17,649 nucleotides of DNA from Spirogloea muscicola (Eukaryota > Streptophyta > Zygnematophyceae > Spirogloeales > Spirogloeaceae), in the NCBI GenBank assembly GCA_009602725.1, contig WELB01000193.1, positions 177,275 through 194,923 of the forward strand. Reading direction: 5' to 3'. The notes beneath the pieces were generated by a model that saw only the letters and a program-made list of their open reading frames with translations, was not told the origin of the DNA and did not search any database. Every line of letters begins with the position of its first letter. Positions within the stretch are counted from its first letter, which is position 1. This document shows, piece by piece, positions 1 through 5,912 of the stretch. Both the position numbers and the translations under genes were made by a program.

Positions 1-130
<130 letters not shown>

Positions 131-283
131 ACCAACTGCAGGCGGAGGGGCGGGGAGCCGGGGACGCTGATGAAATTGGTCGCCGCTGGAAATCGAAATG
201 AGAAGAACGTGATTGCTGATAAGTCTGAAGAGGATGGGGTGCAATCGCTGCGGGCGTGAGCGGCTGGGTCTTGAGACCCGCTC
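131..283. other. Unassigned GC-rich stretch
   Basis: This short stretch lies between the homopolymer and the first retrotransposon tail. I see no convincing open frame, RNA gene or repeat shared with the rest of the window. Homology to the tail family begins at about 284, just before a fragment ending in the family C-terminus. Confidence 0.4.
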
Positions 284-459
284 CCAGTCTCTCTGACCTG
301 AGGCTGCTTAGCAGGGGTTACTGAGTGCTTCGTAGCTGCTTCGTTTCTTTTCTGTGCTTGTTGTTCTTCGTACTTCCCCTGGCCCCTTCTCTTCCTTTGT
401 TCACTCTTTTCTGGGCTGGCTTTTTCCAGCCCCTATCCTCAATGGGCGAGCCCTTCTCT
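284..459 (+). mobile_element. Non-LTR retrotransposon tail, beta type (3' end only)
   Basis: This is a 5'-truncated copy holding only the last about 13 codons of the family ORF (S-L-S-D-L-R-L-L-S-R-G-Y) with its TGA stop at 322-324, followed by a 3' UTR of about 135 bp. The UTR carries the family hairpin GGGCTGG-loop-CCAGCCC at 413-432 and ends at GGGCGAGCCC-TTCTCT (445-459). The same segment recurs nearly unchanged at 834-1010 and 16698-16872, and partly at 17263-17402, which defines the beta subtype. There is no poly(A) tail. The copy cannot code for anything on its own. Confidence 0.85.
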
Positions 460-462
460 ATA

Positions 463-499
463 TTTCCAGCCCCTATCCTCAATGGGCGAGCCCTTCTCT
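463..499 (+). mobile_element. Minimal 37-bp tail copy, beta type
   Basis: Positions 466-499 repeat 426-459 at a period of 40 bp. This copy starts inside the hairpin loop (TTTCCAGCCCC) and ends with the same GGGCGAGCCCTTCTCT terminus. It is either an extreme 5'-truncated insertion placed directly after the previous tail or a local tandem duplication. The first reading fits the head-to-tail stacking seen elsewhere in the window. Confidence 0.75.
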
Positions 500-504
500 T
501 AAGA

Positions 505-1010
505 GCAAGCGGTGCACTTGCCGGTGGATTTCCGCTCAATCACCTCTGATCGGCAAATGCAGGTCGGGGCTTTATTTCCGCTCGCCATCGATACGCACGG
601 GGCGCTGGGCGCTCGGTGGCTCGAGCTGCTCAACCAGCTCTCTCGTCACGCCGTTGCCCGCCGCTTCCATGGGGAGCCGGTGGACTCCCATACAGCAGGG
701 TCGCTAGCGCAGGTGTACCGCATGCGCTTGGCCGTCTCGCTGCAGAGGTCTATGGCCCGCGCGCTGCACCTGCGTGCAGGCAGAGCCCTCGCTGCTGCCT
801 CTGGCTCTGGCCAGGGGACCCGCTTCCAGGAACCCAGTCTCTCTGACCTGAGGCTGCTTAGCAGGGGTTACTGAGTGCTTCGTAGCTGCTTCGTTTCATT
901 TCTGTGCTTGTTGTTCTTCGTAATTCCCCTGGCCCCTTCTCGTCCTTTGTTCATTCTTTTCTGGGCTGGCTTTTTCCAGCCCTTATCCTCAATGGGCGAG
1001 CCTTTCTCTT
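505..1010 (+). mobile_element. Non-LTR retrotransposon 3' fragment, beta type (copy A)
   Basis: This is a 5'-truncated copy joined directly to the preceding tail. It carries the last about 100 codons of the family protein (see 512-874), then a beta 3' UTR with the hairpin at 963-982 and the terminus GGGCGAGCC-TTTCTCT at about 995-1009. After 1010 the sequence switches to unrelated DNA (TTTATAAACC...), so this is the last member of the left-hand stack. Its coding part is nearly identical to pieces at 15990-16085 and 16531-16738, which suggests recent amplification. Confidence 0.85.
512..874 (+). pseudogene. C-terminal domain of RLE-type non-LTR retrotransposon protein (5'-truncated)
   Basis: From about 560 this open frame encodes the C-terminal extension that follows the restriction-like endonuclease in this family. 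It reads F-P-L-A-I-D-T-H-G-A-L-G-A-R-W, then a helix-rich part with S-L-A-Q-V-Y-R-M-R-L-A-V-S-L-Q-R-S, and ends L-L-S-R-G-Y before a TGA. The matching part of element 1 (9704-10022) reads A-L-A-I-D-V-H-E-A-Y-G-S-R-W and F-R-M-R-L-S-F-S-L-Q-R-S. The first about 15 codons may be junction sequence. RT and endonuclease are missing, so no activity is expected. The function of this C-terminal region is not known to me. Its repeated appearance only reflects 3'-end-biased copying. Confidence 0.85.
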
Positions 1011-1312
1011 TTTATAAACCCTCACAGGATGCCCTCCAAAAGAAGACGCTTCCAGAACTGCCGCCAATGGAGAAATTAGACAGCCTTAATCAAATGCAAA
1101 AAGCACAGCGAGCGCCTTCGTGCTGCCTCGGGAACTCCCGAGACCGCCCGGGCCTGCCACGTGCCGGGCCGAGGGGACCACCGCGCGTGGGCCCAACCCC
1201 CCCCCTTCCGAAGGCCCCAAGCCCTTTCGCACACGCCCAGCCTTACGCATTTCGCTCACAAAAGTGATGCTTCGCAACTTGTGCGAATCTCACCACCTCT
1301 GGACTGCAAGTG
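1011..1312. other. GC-rich unclassified segment with a short basic open frame
   Basis: The sequence after the left-hand tail stack is unrelated to the tails. An ATG at 1029 opens a very basic peptide starting M-P-S-K-R-R-R-F-Q-N-C-R-Q-W-R-N, and a TAG follows after 16 codons. Beyond that stop the same frame stays open for more than 100 codons, with a basic stretch (K-C-K-K-H-S-E-R-L-R-A-A-S-G-T-P-E-T-A-R). This looks like the N-terminus of a transposon protein, but I do not recognise the family. A perfect hairpin TTCGCA-ACTTG-TGCGAA lies at 1271-1287. Confidence 0.3.
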
Positions 1313-1400
1313 GGGCAAGCGCGGCCAGATTAACTGGTGGCTGGGAGAGGACAGCCCAAAAGAATGGACAAGGTCTGAAGGAGTCGCGAGTGCAAGTGCA
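1313..1400 (-). mobile_element. Minus-strand non-LTR tail, gamma type
   Basis: Read on the minus strand, this shows the family order: a CAGAC-CTT-GTC element (the box before the hairpin), a T-rich link, then a weaker hairpin (GGGCTG-loop-CAGCC, 1357 to 1339), and a distinctive terminus with CCAGTTAATCTGG and CGCGCTTGC (to about 1313). The terminus recurs at 15831-15869 and 16932-16969. No coding part can be recognised with confidence. Confidence 0.55.
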
Positions 1401-1864
1401 GTCGGAAGTCGAAATCCCACAGTGGAGAAATCAGAAGCTTTTTGAACAAATTTCAGAGAGCGGCACTGCGAGGGCCGATTCACACGTGGTCGGTTGATCG
1501 CGCTTTAGGGGTACGTGTTGCGGCTTGTTGGACACCGAGGGTCAAGACTGTGCCTATTTGAGGCTAAGACGAGGCAAATTTGCGACCGACCGGCCATGTG
1601 TGAAGTGGCCTTTACTCCTGCTCCCCCCCGGGGCCATTCTCGAGGCCGCCGGGCCAGCCACGTGGCGGGCGGGGGTGACCATCGCAGGTGAGCGCCCCCC
1701 CGGCTGCGCGAGCCGCGTGGCCAGAGGGCCTTCCCTCCGGCTGCAGGCGGCCGCGCCGCCCCCTCGAGTTTGCCGGCTGGACCACACGTCAGAGTACTGC
1801 CAAGTGTCATGCCACATGACGTCGATCGCCATACGACGTCGATGGGTCAGATGCAGACAGAGGA
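1401..1864. other. Unassigned GC-rich stretch
   Basis: I see no gene here. A segment at about 1640-1700 resembles one at about 1140-1205. Both contain G-P-A-T-[CW]-R-A in one frame and a run of seven or more C. They look like divergent copies of an unidentified repeat. The start of another resemblance (CCGGCTGCGC[AG]AGCCGC) recurs near 5040. Confidence 0.35.
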
Positions 1865-2374
1865 GTGACGTGTCAGGGTCCACGTGGCAGGAAGAACAGT
1901 CCAAACCAGGCCCGAGAAGAGAGTAGCGCAGTGTTATCGGCAGAAGTAGTGACAGATGACGGGGTGCACAATTACAATCTGTTATTGGATTTGTCGACTG
2001 CCCACAGTGAAGGGGTTGTGAGGCAAGCCACACGCACACGACCAGTGTCCGGAACCAAGTCGAGAAATATCGCACACAAAACACAGTACTATGCAACAGC
2101 CTCTGAGCAGCTCGAGACGATGTCCGATGATTGCACTGACACACACGAATCCACGACCTTCGTGGTGTACCGAGTGCGAGCCGGTCTCACGCGAGCGAAT
2201 GCGCAGCTTCTTGGAGTAGGCTCTCGACTGGTCCGCCAGGTGGCCTCGCCCCCCGCGCCCTCTCGGCACTGTCTGAGACATGCGCACAACACCCACTACG
2301 CAGCGGCGTCTGCGGCGGCAACGGCGGCGGCAGCGACACAAGGGGCTTTTCGCAATGTCCGCCCCCTTTCCTGA
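1865..2374 (+). CDS. Orphan open frame, hypothetical protein fragment
   Basis: This is a 169-codon open frame ending in TGA-TAG. It has no ATG near its 5' end: it opens at a GTG, and the first ATG is about 85 codons in. If real, it is an exon or a truncated gene. The middle is rich in charged and hydroxyl residues. The C-terminal 30 residues are Ala-rich (A-A-A-S-A-A-A-T-A-A-A-A), from a GCN-type triplet run at about 2301-2337. I recognise no domain. It does not match the retrotransposon proteins in the window, and its length could also arise by chance at this GC content. Confidence 0.25.
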   Translation: MTCQGPRGRKNSPNQAREESSAVLSAEVVTDDGVHNYNLLLDLSTAHSEGVVRQATRTRPVSGTKSRNIAHKTQYYATASEQLETMSDDCTDTHESTTFVVYRVRAGLTRANAQLLGVGSRLVRQVASPPAPSRHCLRHAHNTHYAAASAAATAAAATQGAFRNVRPLS

Positions 2375-2414
2375 TAGAGGGCCTGAATGGTCAAGTCCAA
2401 AGGCTAGCCCATCA
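2375..2414. other. Short spacer
   Basis: This is the link between the orphan frame and a minus-strand tail. Nothing is recognisable in it. Confidence 0.3.
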
Positions 2415-2475
2415 AAAGATGTACACCACCTGCTGCTAAGCTGACCCGCTCAGTAACAACGCGTCAGCACGTGGG
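2415..2475 (-). mobile_element. Minus-strand non-LTR tail, delta type
   Basis: On the minus strand this starts with the family C-terminus (V-L-T-R-C-Y, then TGA), followed by GCGGGTCAGCTTAGCAGCAG. The segment is closely matched at 5198-5260 (minus) and, less closely, at 8177-8250 (plus). The conserved stop-codon context identifies it as another 3' end of the same family, with its own 3' UTR subtype. Confidence 0.6.
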
Positions 2476-2639
2476 GTCGCAAACTGATGCCCAATTACTG
2501 GACGGCAAATGACAAGCCCTTCTGCCACCAGCTAGAGCTCGACCAGCTCTCTGGTTCGAAGTATGAGCCTGAGCTCGCTGCAAACAGGCTGACAAATGAC
2601 GTCGCAAACAATAAACATTGCTTTTGGCTTGCCCATGTC

Positions 2640-2730
2640 GGCTTGAAGCACTAGTAAGCCCTTCCAGTGGGGGCGAGGAGTCTGGAATGCCAGCCCGAAA
2701 AGATCGGAAGGTCCAAGGGCCGGAAGACGC
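2640..2730 (-). mobile_element. Degenerate minus-strand tail with hairpin
   Basis: Read on the minus strand, this has a C-C-T-T-G-G-A-C-C-T-T box, a T-rich link, then GGGCTGG-cattCCAG and a CTCGCCCCC terminus. This is the order seen in the other tails. A similar arrangement lies at 5660-5710. The hairpin is imperfect and the flanks are too diverged for exact ends. Confidence 0.45.
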
Positions 2731-2861
2731 TAAGACCACCGTGTTAAAATCAGGAAAAAGTACACAGGTGTTGCTTATCATTGTGTTCGGGAGTCTAAGT
2801 CTTACAGCGGGTCGCCAATCGACGTCAAGGGCGTAGGAAGTATGGGACTGAAGTACAAAAA

Positions 2862-3025
2862 CAGATTCTTGTGAAAATAACTCATCGAACTCTTTATGAG
2901 CGATGGCTTTCTCTTCTTCTTGCTTTGGTTCTGCATCGTCATGCTAATCACGGTGAGGTCACCGCACTAACGCAAGAGGCGACGGTTGATGTAAAGCCTC
3001 TAGAAGATTGCAGGAAGTTCCGCAA
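2862..3025. repeat. Dispersed repeat X, copy 1
   Basis: About 160 bp here align with 5752-5912, sharing among others GCGATGGCTTTCTC/GCACGATGGCTTTCTC, AATCACGGTGAGGTC, AGAGGCGAC/AGAAGCGAC and a GCAGGAA(A)GT block. Both copies lie just upstream, in the minus-strand sense, of a degenerate tail (2640-2730 and 5660-5710). Repeat X may therefore be internal or 3' UTR sequence of a related element rather than host DNA. I see no coding potential in it. Confidence 0.65.
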
Positions 3026-3970
3026 TACTGGCACCACTCAATGAGGGCTGACGCAGCGAGCTCAAATCTCCACCGCCAACCGTCTCCTTAGAGGATCACT
3101 TTGCCAAGCAGCTGGTAACAAGACAAGTGAAGCGATATTGTCAGTTCAGCATGCGCAGAGCCCAACCCTGAGATTGGTCCATGCATACCGGGTGCTTCAG
3201 GTGCTCTTCAGTGGACACGGTCATCGCTACCTCCAGCTTTTCTCTGCGATAAGGCCAGAGGGGTCTGACATTCTGGGGAAATTCGTGCTAGATAGATGCA
3301 CCTGCAACAGCCAAAGTAGCTGCTGACTCGTGTGAAGGAGGGAACTCGATGGCGGAGATTGTGAAGCACACCTGTCGACTAGCTCATAGCCCCTCTACAA
3401 GAGGCCTGGCTCGATGACCTGCAAAAAATTAACTACATGTGCAAAACCTAGTCACACATCAGAGGCCAAGTCAATGCGATGCAAGAGAAATATAGCTACT
3501 TATCAATGGCGCTCACAATTGACTCCCTCGGATACAAGTGGATGTCATCCAAGAGCTGGAGAAGGTGTGCAGGCACGTGGCTGACCTGGAGTCTGCGTCT
3601 CTCAAAGCGTGCTCCTATTGAAGGACTTGACCACGAAGCTGCGTTTGCCCGCCTGCCGGACACAGTAAATGGACATCTACTTGGTCAACAACACCGCACA
3701 TATTCCAAGGTGCACCACTCATCAAAGTAGCCTCCACAATGGACGAGTTGAAGATTACTAGAAGAAGAGGCATTTGGAGAGATGACTAGTCCATCACGTG
3801 GTTGTGAATTTATTTCGTACCTGCTTTCTGGTAGCTATGCCAGGAACTCCTAGCACTTGGTGACTAGATCTCATCGAGCGCCCACTCGCAGAAGTCACGG
3901 AGAGGAAAATTGTGTTGTTGGCGCCTTCCAGCACTTGTTCATTCATTTAGGCTGCCCTCTCGCAGTCACT
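3026..3970. other. Unassigned stretch of about 940 bp
   Basis: No gene can be supported. At 3530-3620 one plus-strand frame gives a short coiled-coil-like peptide (Q-E-L-E-K-V-C-R-H-V-A-D-L-E-S) cut by a stop, which could be a relic of a gag-like protein. At 3930-3970 the sequence CTTGTTCATTCATTTAGGCTG followed by CGCAG resembles a degraded plus-strand tail hairpin directly next to the inverted repeat. Confidence 0.3.
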
Positions 3971-4076
3971 GCCCAGGTGGTGGAGGCCGCCACCCCTTGC
4001 GACGGCGGCGGCTGCAAGCAGCGCGGCGGGGGCGCCCTGGGAGACACGCTGACGACGAGCACGGGGACGAGCACGG

Positions 4077-4253
4077 GGTGCTGGGCGCGGAGGCATTCGG
4101 GTGGGCGATGGGCGCCCTGATGGAGTACCTGACGGACGGCCTGGAGGACGACGACGAGGCCTTCGAGGCGTGGCTGGTCGCCTGGCCAGGCGCCTGGCCG
4201 ACTTTGTCGGGTGGCTCCGCGACGTGCAGGGGTACCGGGCAACCCTGCAGTGA
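4077..4253 (+). pseudogene. Left-arm coding segment, unknown protein
   Basis: The plus strand encodes V-L-G-A-E-A-F-G-W-A-M-G-A-L, then Y-L-T-D-G-L-E-D-D and A-W-L-V-A-W-P-G. After a frame change at about 4190-4195 it continues L-A-D-F-V-G-W-L-R-D-V-Q-G-Y to a TGA at 4251-4253. The right arm encodes the same segment on the minus strand. I do not recognise the family. The frame break and the short length suggest a relic of a longer ORF, perhaps from a mobile element. Confidence 0.5.
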
Positions 4254-4524
4254 GGGCTTGCACGATGTCGAGGGTGGCCCAGTGAGAGTAGCCCTGCACG
4301 CCGCGCAGCCACCCGACGAAGGTAACGAAGTCGGCCAGGCCGAGGGTGCCGGGCCAGGCCGCCAGCCCCGCCTCGAAGGCGCCGCGGTCGTCCTCCAGGC
4401 CGTCCGTCAGGTACGCCAGCAGAGCGCTCATGGCCCACTCGAAGGCATCCGCGCCCAGCACCGTGTGTCCAGCATGGCCCCAGGGCGCCCCCGCCGCGCT
4501 GCTCGCCGCCGCCGCCCTCGCCAC
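4240..4524 (-). CDS. Right-arm open frame, unknown protein
   Basis: On the minus strand one frame stays open through the arm. It gives V-L-G-A-D-A-F-E-W-A-M-S-A-L-L-A-Y-L-T-D-G-L (start of the shared block), then E-D-D-R-G-A-F-E-A, L-A-D-F-V-T-F-V-G-W-L-R-G-V-Q-G-Y and S-H-W-A-T-L-D. Compared with the left arm it keeps one uninterrupted frame with a few extra residues, so it is closer to the ancestral protein. Conservation between arms at amino-acid level argues that this frame once coded. The frame runs on into the left arm, where it is antisense and meaningless. The function is unknown. Confidence 0.4.
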
Positions 4525-4564
4525 TGCCGCCGTCGCGATAGGTAACGGCCTGCACCACCCGGGC

Positions 4565-4680
4565 CGTAGCTGTGAGAAGTGGCTCTCCCAAGGGGGCGAG
4601 GGCTGTGATCAGCCAGCCCGAGAAGATTTGACAAGGGCTGTGGAAGGGCAGCCGATGGACAAGGTCTGAAAGGGCTGGAC
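4565..4680 (-). mobile_element. Two stacked minus-strand tails, delta-like
   Basis: On the minus strand, from 4680 down, there is a CAGAC-CTTGTC box, then a hairpin GGCTG-cccttcca-CAGCC (4650 to 4635). A second T-rich link follows, with hairpin GGGCTGGCTG-at-CACAGCCC (4619 to 4600) and the terminus GCCCCCTTGGGAGAGCCAC. The same terminus (GGGAGA after a C run) is found at 17123-17135 on the plus strand and near 4965 and 5115. The 3' end abuts the outer end of the inverted repeat. Confidence 0.6.
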
Positions 4681-4960
4681 GGCACCGAGAACACGAAATT
4701 CTCGCTGTGGTTTCTGCGAGTCGGGCGCTTAATGAGCTCTAGTCACCAAGTGCAGATCGGAATCTAGAATGCCACAGGGGCCGTAAGAGAAGAAATGCAG
4801 AGGCTCTTTACCAAGATCTCGAAGTGCACCCCGCGCGCCTTTCCTGCTCCCCTGGGGCACGTGACAGAGCTCTTTCTCCGAAAATTGCTTCAGTGCAAGC
4901 CTCCAAGGCCTGCCCAGTGACTGGGCCGGGTGAAATCTTCTAATCAGAATCGAACGGAAG
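4681..4960. other. Unassigned stretch
   Basis: I see no gene. A long minus-strand frame crosses this region, but it also runs through several repeat units with conserved RNA-like hairpins, so I do not treat it as coding. Confidence 0.3.
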
Positions 4961-5030
4961 TAGCTCTCCCAACGAGGGCAAGGGCTTTGAAAAGCCAGCC
5001 CCGAAGAAAGGTTGACGAGCTTACCAGGAG
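4961..5030 (-). mobile_element. Minus-strand tail with hairpin
   Basis: On the minus strand this reads a short link, then GGGGCTGGC-TTTTC-AAAGCCCT (5001 to 4982) and the terminus TTGCCCTCGTTGGGAGAGC. It belongs to the same terminus subtype as 4565-4620. No coding residue is left, so this is an almost pure 3'-terminal fragment. Confidence 0.55.
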
Positions 5031-5109
5031 CGGGCCCCCACCGGCTGCGCAAGCCGCCTGGCGTGCGTGCCTTCAAACAGCTCTTCCAAGGTAAGGCAGT
5101 GGCTGTGAA

Positions 5110-5260
5110 AGGGAAGTGGCTCTCCCAAAGGAAATGCGTGTATATTAAGAGATGGGGAGGCCATGTGTGGCCAAGTACAAAGGCAAGCACATTGGACAAA
5201 TGTACGTCACCTGCTGCTAAGCTGACCCGCTCAGTAACCACGAGTCAGCACAAAGGGGGC
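5110..5260 (-). mobile_element. Minus-strand non-LTR tail, delta type
   Basis: Read on the minus strand, this begins at the family C-terminus (L-T-R-G-Y then TGA, about 5246 to 5231), continues with GCGGGTCAGCTTAGCAGCAGG, and ends near TTTGGGAGAGCCACTTC at about 5115. It starts immediately after the terminus of the tail at 5261-5510, so the two are joined head to tail in minus orientation. This copy (5198-5260) matches 2415-2475, and more loosely 8177-8250. Confidence 0.65.
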
Positions 5261-5510
5261 AAGGGCTGTGAAGAGCCAGCACGAGATGAATTGACAAGGT
5301 CCAAAGAGCCGAAGGGCTCTTAAAAGCACACAGCTGATGCACGAGACTACAGCGGACGGGAGATGGGTGATCCCGAATTAGCAACAGAAAGTCGGAGTAA
5401 GTTACAGCTGGAAAAGAGGCACCCCGCCGAGACCCGGTAGCAGCCGCCATACGCGGCCATGCGCCTCCTTTCCTTCGGCAGCAGGCGGCTGCACGTTCCC
5501 GATATACCTT
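5261..5510 (-). mobile_element. Minus-strand non-LTR 3' fragment, alpha type
   Basis: The minus strand encodes the alpha C-terminus: M-A-A-A-T-G-S-R-R-G-A-S-F-P-A, then Y-S-D-F-L-L-L. Compare M-A-A-A-S-G-S-R-R-S-A-S-F-P-A-A-S-Y-S-D in the plus-strand copy at 16300-16384. The normal R-G-Y-stop is mutated, so the frame reads on. The 3' UTR follows, with TTGGAC-CTT-GTCAA (5306 to 5293) and the hairpin GTGCTGGCTCTTCACAGCCC (5282 to 5263). The terminus is a C run at 5255-5259. Confidence 0.7.
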
Positions 5511-5659
5511 ATACACCTCAGCATAGGGCTTCATTACGTGTAGCCTTGCTCCTTGCACTACTTTTGCCTGAACAATGTACTGGCTTGAATTGGCCTTCCA
5601 TTCATGTCATTTGCACAGCGCCGGCCTGCTCGCTTTCCCGGGGTGGACCGAAGAAGACT
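5511..5659. other. Spacer between tails
   Basis: I recognise nothing here apart from the likely continuation of the alpha coding piece for a few codons at the left edge. Confidence 0.3.
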
Positions 5660-5710
5660 CTTTCAGTGAGGGCGATAGCTATGATTGGCCAGCCCAGAAA
5701 AAGGGAAGGA
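5660..5710 (-). mobile_element. Degenerate minus-strand tail
   Basis: On the minus strand there is a T-rich link followed by GGGCTGGCC and a CGCCCTCAC terminus, as in 2640-2730. The second half of the hairpin is degraded (ATAGCTATCGCCC). It lies just below dispersed repeat X copy 2, the same arrangement as copy 1. Confidence 0.4.
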
Positions 5711-5751
5711 GAAGGAAAAGCTCTTCCGATATAAAGCAGTGGTGGCGATTC

Positions 5752-5912
5752 TACAAAAGTAGAATCTTATAAGAAAGCTCATCAATCACGTTATGCACGA
5801 TGGCTTTCTCCCCTTCTTGCTTCAGGATTGCACTGTTGAGCCAATCACGGTGAGGTCGGCGCACGAATACAAGAAGCGACAAGTCATGTATATCTTAAAG
5901 TAGAGTGCAGGA
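5752..5912. repeat. Dispersed repeat X, copy 2
   Basis: This is the counterpart of 2862-3025, in the same orientation and with the same position relative to a degraded minus-strand tail. The two copies differ by scattered substitutions and small indels. No coding potential is evident. Confidence 0.65.

Larger units (their letters stand above)
3971..4564. repeat. Convergent inverted repeat, arms of about 280 bp, loop of about 24 bp
   Basis: The left arm (3971-4246) is repeated in inverted orientation as the right arm (4271-4564). Matched landmarks include the outer ends (GCCC-R-GGTGGTG), GCAGCGCGGCGGGGGCGCCC, GTGCTGGGCGCGGA, and an inner AACCCT paired with AGGGTG across about 24 bp. The arms match at protein level as well as DNA level. 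The left arm reads plus and the right arm minus, so they converge. A transcript through either strand could fold into a long imperfect double-stranded hairpin. The arms differ by substitutions and small indels, so this is not a recent assembly artefact. Confidence 0.85.

Noticed and set aside
3910-4545. A 211-codon plus-strand frame across the inverted repeat
   Set aside because: Its first half is the left-arm segment, but the second half is antisense to the right-arm protein, so the full frame is not one protein.
4729-5241. A 170-codon minus-strand frame
   Set aside because: It crosses several tail units and hairpins that are conserved as non-coding 3' UTR elsewhere, and it shows no domain.
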